Assembly: GCA_900542805.1 (NCBI GenBank) | Contig: UQOW01000004.1 | Span: forward strand, 37,110-101,109 | Length of the DNA: 64,000 nucleotides | Source: an uncultured Sutterella sp. | GTDB taxonomy: Bacteria; Pseudomonadota; Gammaproteobacteria; Burkholderiales; Burkholderiaceae_F | Direction: 5' to 3' | Shown here: piece after piece, positions 52,886 to 61,203 of the stretch | Layout: each line of letters begins with the position of its first letter | Numbering within the stretch: position 1 is the first letter of the stretch | Notes under the pieces: model-generated | The model's database searches: none | The model's input: the letters and a program-made list of their open reading frames with translations, nothing else | What the model was told of the DNA's origin: nothing | Position numbers and translations under genes: made by a program

Positions 52886-53333
52886 GATTTTCCCCTAAAT
52901 AAAAATCTCGATATCGTGTGGATTTTTCCGAGGGAAAAACCGACATAGCGCCCTGAAAATCCCTGCAAACGACATCCAACTCATTGTCTTATCGGCATCG
53001 ATGAAAACAACCGACACCAAACAAAACGACCCTAGCCGAGACCACTATACTCTCGGCTCTCCTATAAAAATATAGGCAGTAACCAATTGTTGATTTCGGG
53101 CAGAGGCACTTAAGTACTTTGACTCAGATGTTTTTCATCGCGCTTGGTGAAATTTCTCAGAGACCGCTTTTGTTCGCTTTTGCAATAACTTCTTTCGGGC
53201 GCCCCACAAGCACCCAAATTAACGAAAGAATCCGTAAACGCTGCCGAGGGATTCGGCTAAAATGAGTCACAGGATGCGAGACGGGCTTTTCCGTCGCGGT
53301 CTCTGTGTTCATTCTTTCTGGGAGCAGATCAAT
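52886..53333. other. 448-base divergent gap with two tandem palindromes
   Basis: No gene is visible between the DASS permease and fba. Two perfect inverted repeats sit back to back at 53034-53076. The remainder is A/T-rich near the fba side and contains no tRNA or long frame with a ribosome site. The 5' leaders and promoters of both genes must lie here, but I could not pin either promoter down. Confidence 0.6.
53034..53076. repeat. Two back-to-back palindromes (operator candidates)
   Basis: AGCCGAGA, 9-base spacer, TCTCGGCT (53034-53058); two bases later CCTATA, AAAA, TATAGG (53061-53076). Both are perfect. They lie about 150 bases upstream of the permease start and 260 upstream of fba. A control site for the permease is the simplest reading. 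Confidence 0.5.
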
Positions 53334-54398
53334 ATGGCACTTGTCAGTTTGCGTCAGCTGCTTGACCATGCAGCGGAAAACGGGTACGGGATCCCCGCTT
53401 TCAACGTTAACAACCTTGAGCAGGTTCACGCCATCATGGAGGCGGCGCAGGATGTCGGCGCGCCGGTCATCATGCAGGCCTCGGCCGGTGCTCGTAAGTA
53501 CGCCGGGGAAACGTTTTTAAAGTACCTGATTGAAGCGGCTGTCGAGAGTTACCCGGACATCCCGATTTGCATGCACTTGGACCACGGTCGTAGCCCGGCA
53601 GCCTGCCAAAGTGCCATGCGCTACGGCTTTACGTCCGTGATGATGGACGGCTCTCTTATGCCGGACGGAAAAACACCGGCCACCTATGATTACAACGTTG
53701 CTACGACGCGACTGATTGTCGATGCAGCACACTCGATCGGTGTTTCCGTCGAAGGCGAGCTCGGTTGCATCGGCTCGCTCGAAACACTGCAAGCGGCGAA
53801 AGAAGATGGTCACGGCGCCGAAGGGAAACTGACGCGCGATATGCTCCTGACGGATCCGAATCAAGCCGCCGAATTTGTACGTGCCACGCAACTGGATGCC
53901 CTGGCGATTGCCATCGGCACGAGCCACGGCGCCTACAAGTTCACCCGTAAGCCCACAGGCGAAATTCTTTCGATTCAACGCGTCAAAGAAATTCACGCCC
54001 GCTTGCCGAACACTCACCTTGTGATGCACGGCTCAAGCTCGGTACCGCAGGAAATCCTCGCCGAAATCCGCAAGTACGGCGGTCAAATGCGCGAAACATA
54101 CGGTGTTCCGGTCGAAGAAATCCAGGAAGCCATCCGTCACGGCGTGCGCAAGGTCAATGTCGATACCGATATTCGCCTGGCGATGACGGCGGCCATTCGT
54201 CGGTACTTTGTTGAGAATCCGAGCGAATTCGATCCGCGCGGGTACCTCACGAAGGCTCGTGAAGCCGCCAGGGAACTGTGCAAGGGTCGCTACATTGCCT
54301 TCGGTTGCGAAGGTCAGGGCGCCCGTATCAAGCCCGTTCCCGTCTCGGTCATGGCCAAGCACTATGCCAACGGATCTTTGGCGCAAAAAGTCCTCTAA
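53334..54398 (+). CDS. fba: Class II fructose-bisphosphate aldolase
   Basis: Zinc aldolase of glycolysis/gluconeogenesis. 354 residues from ATG 53334, with GGGAG upstream. ENGYGIPAFNVNNLEQVHAI begins the barrel. ICMHLDHGRS carries a zinc/catalytic His-Asp pair, VSVEGELGCIGS the second site, and NTHLVMHGSSSVPQE the third His. VRKVNVDTDIRLAMTAAIR is the C-terminal phosphate-binding segment. This longer form is the betaproteobacterial CbbA-like type. Strong terminator follows. Confidence 0.96.
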   Translation: MALVSLRQLLDHAAENGYGIPAFNVNNLEQVHAIMEAAQDVGAPVIMQASAGARKYAGETFLKYLIEAAVESYPDIPICMHLDHGRSPAACQSAMRYGFTSVMMDGSLMPDGKTPATYDYNVATTRLIVDAAHSIGVSVEGELGCIGSLETLQAAKEDGHGAEGKLTRDMLLTDPNQAAEFVRATQLDALAIAIGTSHGAYKFTRKPTGEILSIQRVKEIHARLPNTHLVMHGSSSVPQEILAEIRKYGGQMRETYGVPVEEIQEAIRHGVRKVNVDTDIRLAMTAAIRRYFVENPSEFDPRGYLTKAREAARELCKGRYIAFGCEGQGARIKPVPVSVMAKHYANGSLAQKVL

Positions 54399-54413
54399 CG
54401 CTCCACAGGAACA

Positions 54414-54440
54414 GGGGAGCCGACTCGGCTCCCCTTTTTA
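54414..54440 (+). terminator. Terminator of fba
   Basis: GGGGAGC/GCTCCCC, extended through the loop CGACTCG, followed by TTTTTA. Confidence 0.9.
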
Positions 54441-54443
54441 TTC

Positions 54444-54836
54444 ATGACTCCTGAAAACGCAAACAACTTAAAGGGAAAGACGGGAATCACGCGCCTGATT
54501 AACGCCACGCGTTACTCCAAAGACGACATCTGCCAGGCTTGGCGTTCCGAAGAGGCTTTTCGCCAAGAAGCCCTTTTGGCCGTGATTTTGATTCCGGTCA
54601 GTTTCTTTCTTCCCGTTGAGTTGTCCTTGCGCCTCATGTGTCTATTTTCGGTTGTATTCGTGCTCGTTGTGGAACTATTAAATTCAGGACTTGAAGCGGC
54701 CGTTGACCGCATCGGGCCGGAAATACACCCGAAATCTAAATTTGCCAAAGATGCCGGCAGTGCGGCCGTGCTCTTTTCTCTTATTTTTTGTGCCGTCACT
54801 TGGATTAGTATCCTAGTTTCGGCGTTTGTTTTATGA
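54444..54836 (+). CDS. dgkA: Diacylglycerol kinase DgkA
   Basis: Small integral-membrane lipid kinase recycling diacylglycerol. 130 residues with three transmembrane helices (about 42-60, 62-85, 105-127). The catalytic segment is VVELLNSGLEAAVDRIG, and HPKSKFAKDAGSAAVLFSL is the nucleotide/metal-binding part. N-terminal amphipathic region TRLINATRYSKDDICQAWRS. The start lies only four bases past the fba terminator T-run. It precedes purE by 10 bases. Confidence 0.95.
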   Translation: MTPENANNLKGKTGITRLINATRYSKDDICQAWRSEEAFRQEALLAVILIPVSFFLPVELSLRLMCLFSVVFVLVVELLNSGLEAAVDRIGPEIHPKSKFAKDAGSAAVLFSLIFCAVTWISILVSAFVL

Positions 54837-54846
54837 AGGATCGGTT

Positions 54847-55347
54847 ATGACAGAGTTACACACCCCCGCCGTTGCCGTCGTGATGGGTTCAACCTCCGAC
54901 TGGGACATGATGAAACCGGCCGTGGATATTTTGAACTCGTTCGGCATTGCACACGAAATCAAAATCTTAAGTGCCCATCGCCTGCCCGATGAAACCGCGG
55001 AGTTTGCCTCGACGGCCAAAGCGCGGGGCTTAAAAGCGATTATTGCCGGCGCCGGGGGAGCGGCACATTTGGCCGGTGTCATCGCCGCAAAAACCACGCT
55101 TCCCGTCTTAGGCGTTCCCGTTCCGTCCAAGTACTTAAAAGGAATGGATAGCCTTCTTTCGATTGTGCAAATGCCCCGCGGCATTCCTGTTGCCACATTT
55201 GCCATCGGCGAAGGAGGCGCGGCCAATGCGGCGATTTTCGCCGTTTCCATGCTCGCTCTGACCGACAAGTCCTTGAGCGATAAACTCGACGAATTCCGCA
55301 TCAAGCAAAGTCAAAAGGTTCTTCAGGCTCACCTTCCCAATGACTAA
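54847..55347 (+). CDS. purE: N5-carboxyaminoimidazole ribonucleotide mutase PurE
   Basis: Class I PurE converting N5-CAIR to CAIR; no purK is in the window. 166 residues from ATG 54847 with AAGGA upstream. VVMGSTSDWDMM is the phosphate loop, SAHRLPDET the catalytic His region. AGAGGAAHLAGV and MPRGIPVATFAIGEGGAANA complete the family signature. Stop overlaps the start of the Sua5-type gene by 8 bases. Confidence 0.96.
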   Translation: MTELHTPAVAVVMGSTSDWDMMKPAVDILNSFGIAHEIKILSAHRLPDETAEFASTAKARGLKAIIAGAGGAAHLAGVIAAKTTLPVLGVPVPSKYLKGMDSLLSIVQMPRGIPVATFAIGEGGAANAAIFAVSMLALTDKSLSDKLDEFRIKQSQKVLQAHLPND

Positions 55348-56356
55348 TCCCCTGTATCCGCCCGTCGATGACGCGGCTATTGACAAGGCCGTCCGCCTTC
55401 TTTCCGAAGGCGGTCTTGTGGCCATCCCTACGGAGACTGTTTACGGGCTGGCGGCCGATGCCGATAACAAGGACGCCGTTTTAGCGACCTTTGCCGTCAA
55501 AAATCGGCCGACCAATCACCCGCTCATTGTCCATGTCGCCGGTCCCGAGGCCCTCGATGCGTGGGCGGTGAACATTCCGAGTGAGGCGCGCTTACTCGTT
55601 AAAACGTTTTGGCCCGGTCCGTTGACACTCGTGTTAAAAAAATCCGAGCGTTGCGGCGACTTTGTCACCGGGGGGCAAGATTCCGTCGCACTGCGCTGCC
55701 CCTCGCACCCGTGGACCCGAGAACTCTTAAAGCGCTTTGCCGGTCCGAACTTTAAGGGTCTTACGGCCCCGAGTTGCAATACGTTCGGGCAAATTTCTCC
55801 GACCTGTGCGCGGCACGTCCTAGAGGACTTAGGCGTCAAACCCACAGGGAAACTTGACATGATCCTTGACGGCGGCGTCTGTGAAGTCGGCGTGGAATCG
55901 ACAATGATCAATCTTTCAGGACGCCGCCCGGAGATTCTCCGGCACGGCGCCGTTACGCGCAAAATGCTCGAGGCGGTCTTAGGATGCCCCGTGCCCGATG
56001 CCGGAAGTGATGCGCCGCGTGCCTCCGGGCGCCTTAAGAGCCACTACGCACCCAAAACCAAGCTTGAGATTGTCCCGAAAGCAGAACTTAAAAACCGCTT
56101 GCATGAGCTCTCGGGGATGCGACTAGCTGTGATGGCTAGTCCTCAAGTTCTTGCGACACTTGCCGGTAAACCCTTCTTTTCTCTCATTTCGCCCGCCACG
56201 CTTACCGAGTACGCGCACGGCCTTTATGAGAATTTGCACGAGCTTGATGCGGCCGGTGCCGACCGGATTCTTGTCGAAGAGCCTCCGAAAGAGGCTCCTT
56301 GGGCGGCCGTCAACGATAGACTCGGGCGAGCAGCGGCGGAGAAACCCCGGTCATGA
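55340..56356 (+). CDS. tsaC: L-threonylcarbamoyladenylate synthase, Sua5 type
   Basis: Makes threonylcarbamoyl-AMP for tRNA t6A. 338 residues. YrdC domain (about 8-210): GGLVAIPTETVYGLAADA, VKNRPTNHPLIVHV, WPGPLTLVL. The Sua5 linker RASGRLKSHYAPKTKLEI and a C-terminal domain of about 110 residues follow. The second domain makes it the Sua5/TsaC2 type rather than the short TsaC. Overlaps purE at the start and murI at the end by four bases. Confidence 0.93.
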   Translation: MTNPLYPPVDDAAIDKAVRLLSEGGLVAIPTETVYGLAADADNKDAVLATFAVKNRPTNHPLIVHVAGPEALDAWAVNIPSEARLLVKTFWPGPLTLVLKKSERCGDFVTGGQDSVALRCPSHPWTRELLKRFAGPNFKGLTAPSCNTFGQISPTCARHVLEDLGVKPTGKLDMILDGGVCEVGVESTMINLSGRRPEILRHGAVTRKMLEAVLGCPVPDAGSDAPRASGRLKSHYAPKTKLEIVPKAELKNRLHELSGMRLAVMASPQVLATLAGKPFFSLISPATLTEYAHGLYENLHELDAAGADRILVEEPPKEAPWAAVNDRLGRAAAEKPRS

Positions 56357-57144
56357 GCTCTGAAAAACCCATCGGCGTTCTCGATTCGGGCTTGGGGGGC
56401 CTTTCGGTTCTTCGAGCTCTCGTCGCCAAACTCCCGCATGAACACTTCTTATATTGCTCGGATAACGACAATGCGCCTTGGGGCGATAAAGACGCTGATT
56501 ACATCATCGGACGCACACGGGCCATGGTTGCGTTTTTAGTCGGCCACGGAGCCAAGGCCGTGGTCCTTGCCTGCAATACGGCAACGGCCGTTGCCGCCGA
56601 CACGTTGCGGCGCGAGTTTTCCCTTCCGATTATCGGCATTGAGCCGGCCGTCAAACCTGCGGTAAAACTAAGCCCTTCGGGGCGTTTCGGGGTTCTCGGA
56701 ACAACGCGCACCATCACAAGCGAGCGTTATCACAGGCTTCTCGTGCGTTTTACGCAAGGCACGCACGTGATGTCGGTGGCAGCTCCGGGACTCATGGAAT
56801 GCGTCGAACGCGGTGAGTTTGATACGCCTAAGACCAAGGCGCTTTTAAAAAAGTACCTTACTCCCATGCTCGATGCCGGGATCGATACGCTCGTTTTAGC
56901 CTGTACGCACTACCCGTTTTTGGAAAAGGCCATTTACGAAGTGGCCGCGCGTCCCTTAACGATTATCGAACCGAGTCGTGCCGTGGCAGACGGTCTAGCA
57001 ACGCGCCTTAAAGAGAACAACCTCCTTAATGAAGGCTCGGAAAGTGTTCCCGTGCATTTTTGGATTAAGGGCGCAAAGCGCTTTACTCCGGCGATTAAAA
57101 CGCTCTGGCCGAAAGCCTCTACAATCGAAGAGCTAACGGTTTAA
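56353..57144 (+). CDS. murI: Glutamate racemase MurI
   Basis: Provides D-glutamate for peptidoglycan. 263 residues. IGVLDSGLGGLSVLRAL is the N-terminal motif. Catalytic cysteines are in LACNTATA (Cys74) and LACTHYPF (about Cys187). The conserved segment is YCSDNDNAPWG in place of the common YxGDTxRxPYG, a tolerated variant. Cotranscribed with the Sua5-type gene. The 3' end overlaps the convergent thioesterase gene by 26 bases. Confidence 0.94.
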   Translation: MSSEKPIGVLDSGLGGLSVLRALVAKLPHEHFLYCSDNDNAPWGDKDADYIIGRTRAMVAFLVGHGAKAVVLACNTATAVAADTLRREFSLPIIGIEPAVKPAVKLSPSGRFGVLGTTRTITSERYHRLLVRFTQGTHVMSVAAPGLMECVERGEFDTPKTKALLKKYLTPMLDAGIDTLVLACTHYPFLEKAIYEVAARPLTIIEPSRAVADGLATRLKENNLLNEGSESVPVHFWIKGAKRFTPAIKTLWPKASTIEELTV

Positions 57145-57565
57145 CGTCGCTTCCTGCCACAAAATCGAGCATTGCGTTACGAAAGTCCTCGGGCCAAGCA
57201 ATCGGCTTAAAACCCTTTTCCTGCGAAACGCACACCATGGTCTCGAGAAGACGGACGCAATCGTCATCGCCGCGCGAAAGCGTCATGGCAAAACGCACGG
57301 ACGAAAATCCGAGCTTTTCAATCCAAAGGGAGGCCGTCAGACGGTCCCCTGCCCGGCATGGGGAAAGAAAATTACACTGTAGTCCTGCCACGGGAATCAT
57401 CAGACCGCTTTGAAGAATGGCCGGAAAGGGTTTGCGCACGACGTCACTGAAGAAATCCTCAATGAGTCCGTTAAAAATCGTCAGAAACTGCGGATGAAAC
57501 ACAATTCCGGCGCTGTCGCATTGCGCAAATCGAATGTGTATGGGTCTGGTGAAAATCTTATGCAT
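57119..57565 (-). CDS. 4HBT-family acyl-CoA thioesterase
   Basis: 148-residue hot-dog protein. IRFAQCDSAGIVFHPQFLTIF is the 4HBT motif with the catalytic Asp in CDSAGI. LSPCRAGDRLTASLWIEKLG, then VRFAMTLSR and LLETMVCVSQEKGFKPI fit YbgC/FadM-like acyl-CoA thioesterases. The substrate is unknown. It converges with murI, with the two coding ends overlapping. Confidence 0.85.
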   Translation of the reverse strand: MHKIFTRPIHIRFAQCDSAGIVFHPQFLTIFNGLIEDFFSDVVRKPFPAILQSGLMIPVAGLQCNFLSPCRAGDRLTASLWIEKLGFSSVRFAMTLSRGDDDCVRLLETMVCVSQEKGFKPIAWPEDFRNAMLDFVAGSDVKPLALRL

Positions 57566-57628
57566 GATGGTCTCTGACTCCCGGAAAACAACGCGTTCGG
57601 TCTACCCAATGCAAATCGCGCAGACACG

Positions 57629-57656
57629 AAAAAAGAGCCAACTGCTCAGTCAGCTC
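57629..57656 (-). terminator. Terminator of rpmB-rpmG
   Basis: Minus strand GAGCTGACT/AGTTGGCTC stem (nine pairs with G-T pairs), loop GAGC, followed by six T residues. Confidence 0.85.
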
Positions 57657-57685
57657 TCTTTTGCATAAAACACCCGTCAAGTCAA

Positions 57686-57853
57686 TTAACGCAACTTGAC
57701 TTCTTTGAAACGAACGTGCTTACGAGCCACAGGATCGAACATATTGAGTTCGAGCTTGCCCGTCGTGTTCTTCTTATTCTTGACCGTCGTGACGAAATAG
57801 CCGGTTTTCGCCGTCGATTCGAGTTTGATGATTTCGCGTGCACCCTTAGCCAT
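57686..57853 (-). CDS. rpmG: 50S ribosomal protein L33
   Basis: 55 residues: MAKGAREIIKLESTAKTG, then the FVTTVKNKKNTTGKLELNMF core and DPVARKHVRFKEVKLR. This is the gram-negative L33 form without the zinc-binding cysteines, so it does not need zinc. It follows rpmB by 17 bases in the usual L28-L33 pair. Confidence 0.97.
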   Translation of the reverse strand: MAKGAREIIKLESTAKTGYFVTTVKNKKNTTGKLELNMFDPVARKHVRFKEVKLR

Positions 57854-57870
57854 GGTTCAATCTCCGAAAA

Positions 57871-58104
57871 TTAGATTTCGCCGCGGGCGCGCAAATCCGC
57901 GAGCACCACTTCAATACCGACCTTGTCAACCGTGCGCAGTCCGGCCGTCGTCAAACGCAGGCGGACCCAACGATTTTCACTTTCGACCCAGAAGCGGTGA
58001 TACTGCAGATTCGGCAGAAAACGACGCTTGGTCTTGTTGTTCGCGTGCGAGACTTGATGGCCGACCATCGGCTTCTTGCCGGTGACTTGACAGACTCTTG
58101 CCAT
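57871..58104 (-). CDS. rpmB: 50S ribosomal protein L28
   Basis: 77 residues from ATG 58104 with GGGAG upstream. MARVCQVTGKKPMVGHQVSH, NNKTKRRFLPNLQYHRFWV and RWVRLRLTTAGLRTVDKVG are characteristic. First gene of rpmB-rpmG. The leader contains a CACTCC/GGAGTG hairpin at 58141-58157 in front of the ribosome site, perhaps part of autoregulation. Confidence 0.97.
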   Translation of the reverse strand: MARVCQVTGKKPMVGHQVSHANNKTKRRFLPNLQYHRFWVESENRWVRLRLTTAGLRTVDKVGIEVVLADLRARGEI

Positions 58105-58182
58105 CATATACTCCCGTATAAAAAAGTTAATCACACCCTACACTCCAACTCGGAGTGCGGACTCAAAAAATCAAGGAAAGCG

Positions 58183-58212
58183 ATTATAGGGCAAAGACCT
58201 TCGCGCCGACAA
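58183..58212 (-). promoter_or_regulatory. Promoter of rpmB-rpmG
   Basis: Minus strand -35 TTGTCG (58207-58212), 18-bp spacer, consensus -10 TATAAT (58183-58188). The transcript would start about 70 bases before the L28 start codon. Confidence 0.65.
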
Positions 58213-58383
58213 GTTCTGAAGGCCATTATTTCACTTTTTCGCACGAATCGAAGAAAAAACGCAATGGACTTACTCTTAACGCGCGAAGTTAAGCTAACGG
58301 CAAAGCCCGCACGGCCTAACGAAAAAAGAATCTCAGCACTTTAAAATAGCCCCATTCGTCTGCTTTTTCTTTCGGAGAGGCCC

Positions 58384-59118
58384 ATGCGCGTCCTGTTCCT
58401 TGATATTGACGGCGTAATTGAGTCCGGCCAAAAACGCTTTGATCATTCCGACGAGGAAATCTGGGAACTTTGCCGGAAATACACCGACGCATTCGGTGAT
58501 TTTAACTACACCAAATGGGTCGGGCGCGAACAGTCCAGTTCGTTTTGGGCACTTGCTGCCGTAACATGGGATTGGCATCAAGATGCTCTTGTCGAACTCA
58601 AACGCCTCTTACAGGCAACAAGCGCCAAAATCGTGCTTTCGTCGACCCGGCGCGAGTTCGGAAAGAAAGCTATGCGTGCGCTTTTTAAGATCCACGGTCT
58701 CGATACGTACTATGTCGACAACACACTCCTTAATCCCTACTTTCTTGCGGACAACCGAGAGAACTGGAGAAAAGAAAAACGGTGGAACGACGCACTTTCC
58801 ACGCTCCGCTACACCGTGGCCCGAACTCGAAACTACCGTTGGATGGACGAGCGATCCTTTGTCATTCGCGAATACCTTGACCGGCACCCGGAAATCACAA
58901 GTTATGCAGCCGTCGACGATCTGTGTCTGACAAATTTTCTCGAGGGACACTTCGTCCGAGTTTGTATGTTAAAGCCGGAAAACGCCGACGCCCTGATTGA
59001 CATTCTAAAAAAAGACGACGGCCCCTTCCCGCTTCCCGACGACATTCGCGCAATGCCCGAACTTGCCGTGATACGCGAGCATTTGAAGCCGCAAGGCTCG
59101 GACACATCTTCGATGTGA
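58384..59118 (+). CDS. HAD-superfamily protein (Swiss-army-knife RNA-repair type)
   Basis: 244 residues. The HAD nucleophile motif I is VLFLDIDGVI (Asp residues about 7 and 9), motif II KIVLSSTRRE, then RWNDALSTLRYTVA and the acidic motif YAAVDDLCLTNF. This resembles the 'HAD domain in Swiss Army Knife RNA repair' family found in many bacteria, where the substrate is unproven. The ATG has GGAGAGGC upstream. The gene ends 20 bases before ispH. Confidence 0.7.
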   Translation: MRVLFLDIDGVIESGQKRFDHSDEEIWELCRKYTDAFGDFNYTKWVGREQSSSFWALAAVTWDWHQDALVELKRLLQATSAKIVLSSTRREFGKKAMRALFKIHGLDTYYVDNTLLNPYFLADNRENWRKEKRWNDALSTLRYTVARTRNYRWMDERSFVIREYLDRHPEITSYAAVDDLCLTNFLEGHFVRVCMLKPENADALIDILKKDDGPFPLPDDIRAMPELAVIREHLKPQGSDTSSM

Positions 59119-59138
59119 CTTTTTCGGAGATATCCTTC

Positions 59139-60089
59139 ATGCAAATCCTTCTTGCCCGACCCCGCGGCTTTTGTGCCGGAGTTACACGTGCCGTTTCCAT
59201 CGTCGAACGGGCGCTTGCCATCTACGGCGCTCCGGTTTACGTACACCATGAAATCGTGCACAATCGAACGATTGTCCGTGCCCTCAAAGAAAAAGGGGCC
59301 GTCTTTGTCGACTCCTTAGCGTCCGTTCCGGACGGCTCAACCCTCATTTTTTCGGCACATGGCGTTCCCAAATCCATTGAAGACGCTGCACGGGCACGTC
59401 CGCTCACAATCTTTGATGCCACCTGTCCCCTTGTGACGAAGGTTCACCGGGAAATCATCAAAATGCACGAATCGGGTCTTCCCGTTGTCATCATCGGACA
59501 CAAAGGACACCCGGAAGTCGAAGGCACAATCGGGCAGATTCCGAGCGGCATCACGGTTGTCGAATCCGTTGACGATGTCGCAACACTCCCAGCGGGGCGT
59601 TCGGCGCTTGCCTGCGTCACGCAAACAACGATTTCAGCGGACGATGCGGCCGATGTGACGGCAGCGCTCAAAGCACGTTTTCCGAATCTTGTCGTTCCGA
59701 AAAAGTCCGATATTTGTTATGCCACACAATCGCGCCAGGATGCCGTAAAAAAGCTGGCGCGCCGGGTCGATTTGGTATTAGTGATCGGATCGGCCTCAAG
59801 CTCCAATTCCAATCGATTAAAAGAGGTGGCCGAACGCTCTGGAACTCGGGCCTACCTCATTGAAGATGCCTCGTATTTAAATGTCGACTGGCTTGCCGGC
59901 ATTTCTTCGGTCGGGATTACGGCCGGGGCCTCCGCACCGGAGTTTCTTGTAGAAAAACTCCTTGAGCGCATCCGGATGGTCTTTCCGGATTCCACCGTTT
60001 GCGAGCTCGAAGGACCTCCCGAAACCTTCGCTTTCCCGATGCCCAAGGGCTTATGGAAAGAAGACCTTAATAAGGAGAGTTGCCGATGA
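59139..60089 (+). CDS. ispH: 4-hydroxy-3-methylbut-2-enyl diphosphate reductase IspH
   Basis: Last step of the MEP isoprenoid pathway, [4Fe-4S] enzyme. 316 residues from ATG 59139, with CGGAGA upstream. Cluster cysteines: Cys12 in PRGFCAGVTRAV, the second in DATCPLVTKVHREI, the third in DICYATQSRQDA. VHHEIVHNRTIV and FSAHGVPKSIE supply substrate His residues, and SSNSNRLKEVAE the Ser-Asn site. Its stop overlaps the ogt ATG by four bases. Confidence 0.97.
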   Translation: MQILLARPRGFCAGVTRAVSIVERALAIYGAPVYVHHEIVHNRTIVRALKEKGAVFVDSLASVPDGSTLIFSAHGVPKSIEDAARARPLTIFDATCPLVTKVHREIIKMHESGLPVVIIGHKGHPEVEGTIGQIPSGITVVESVDDVATLPAGRSALACVTQTTISADDAADVTAALKARFPNLVVPKKSDICYATQSRQDAVKKLARRVDLVLVIGSASSSNSNRLKEVAERSGTRAYLIEDASYLNVDWLAGISSVGITAGASAPEFLVEKLLERIRMVFPDSTVCELEGPPETFAFPMPKGLWKEDLNKESCR

Positions 60090-60643
60090 GTTTTTTTGCC
60101 GTCTCGGACGAGAACCAAGAATACTTTGACATCCCGGCGCCCTGGGGGTCAGTCAGACTCTCTTTAGCCTTCGAAGAACTCTGGTCCGTTGCATTTTGCT
60201 TAGATTCTCCGCAACAAACGAGCACAAACAATCCGACTCTGAGTCACTGGGCCGAATTGATCGATGCGATGCTCCAGTGCGCTGAACCCCTCACGCAACA
60301 AGCTCGGATGGCACTATTTCGAACCCGCCGTTGGCAGGCACTTTCCCCCGTCAGTCGCGCGATTCTTGAACGCGTTGCCGTGATTCCCTGCGGGCGATTT
60401 TGCACATACAGTCACCTGGCCGAAGAAATCGGGAGCCCCAAAGCCGTGCGGGCCGTCGGACGCATTATGGCGAGCAACCCCTTTCCGATTCTCATTCCTT
60501 GTCACCGTGTTGTCTCCAAGCACATGCTTACCGCAATGGATATCACAAACCCGAAATCCTTTGAAGGGACGGCGTTCGGCGGTCGTCCGGAATTCGTGCC
60601 GATCGGAGCGTGGCTACGCATCAATGATTTGACGCACGCCTGA
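60086..60643 (+). CDS. ogt: Methylated-DNA--protein-cysteine methyltransferase (Ogt)
   Basis: Repairs O6-methylguanine and O4-methylthymine. 185 residues from ATG 60086, overlapping ispH. The active cysteine lies in ILIPCHRVV. RFCTYSHLAEEIGSPKAVRA is the helix-turn-helix/Arg-finger region and VGRIMASNPFP the Asn hinge. The N-terminal domain has PAPWGSVRLSLAFEEL. The variable C-terminal end lacks the usual GGY but keeps FGGRPEF. Confidence 0.9.
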   Translation: MSFFAVSDENQEYFDIPAPWGSVRLSLAFEELWSVAFCLDSPQQTSTNNPTLSHWAELIDAMLQCAEPLTQQARMALFRTRRWQALSPVSRAILERVAVIPCGRFCTYSHLAEEIGSPKAVRAVGRIMASNPFPILIPCHRVVSKHMLTAMDITNPKSFEGTAFGGRPEFVPIGAWLRINDLTHA

Positions 60644-60685
60644 GGCTTGCCGAGCCGATACAATACTTGGCACGAGGAACAATTC

Positions 60686-61180
60686 ATGAATAAAGCAAAA
60701 CATGAAAGCGCAACACCGGCGACGGTCTGGTTAAAAGGTCACGGGATTACCTACAAAGAACACTCCTATACCTATGTCGAACACGGCGGAACACACGTGA
60801 CGGCACAGGCCCTTGGCTTTGACGAGCATTCGGTCGTCAAAACATTGATTATGCAAGATGAGAACGCCAAGCCGCTTGTGATTTTGATGCACGGCGACAA
60901 GGAAGTTTCGACAAAAAACCTTGCGCGTCAGACGGGGCGCAAATCCATCGCCCCCTGTGTGCCCGATCAAGCGCAACGCAATTCGGGCTATCAAGTGGGC
61001 GGCACGAGCCCTTTCGGCACGCGCAAGAAAATGCCCGTTTACGTCGAGAGCTCCATTCTCTCGCTTCCTCAAATACACATTAACGGCGGCCGTCGCGGCT
61101 TTATCGTGACGATTGACCCGAAGGTTCTCACAGAGAAACTCGGGGCCGTTCCCGTGAACGTAGCCATCGACAAGGACTGA
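60686..61180 (+). CDS. ybaK: YbaK-family aminoacyl-tRNA deacylase
   Basis: 164 residues from ATG 60686, with GAGGAAC upstream. YVEHGGTHVTAQALGFDEHS begins the fold, then VKTLIMQDENAKPLVILMHG and VSTKNLARQTGRKSIAPC. GYQVGGTSPFGTRKKMPVYV is the YbaK/ProX active-site loop (GGxSPFG). This suggests Cys-tRNA(Pro) hydrolysis. No GatB or ProS is adjacent. Confidence 0.9.
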   Translation: MNKAKHESATPATVWLKGHGITYKEHSYTYVEHGGTHVTAQALGFDEHSVVKTLIMQDENAKPLVILMHGDKEVSTKNLARQTGRKSIAPCVPDQAQRNSGYQVGGTSPFGTRKKMPVYVESSILSLPQIHINGGRRGFIVTIDPKVLTEKLGAVPVNVAIDKD

Positions 61181-61203
61181 TCAAACGGGCCTGACCAAAA
61201 ACC

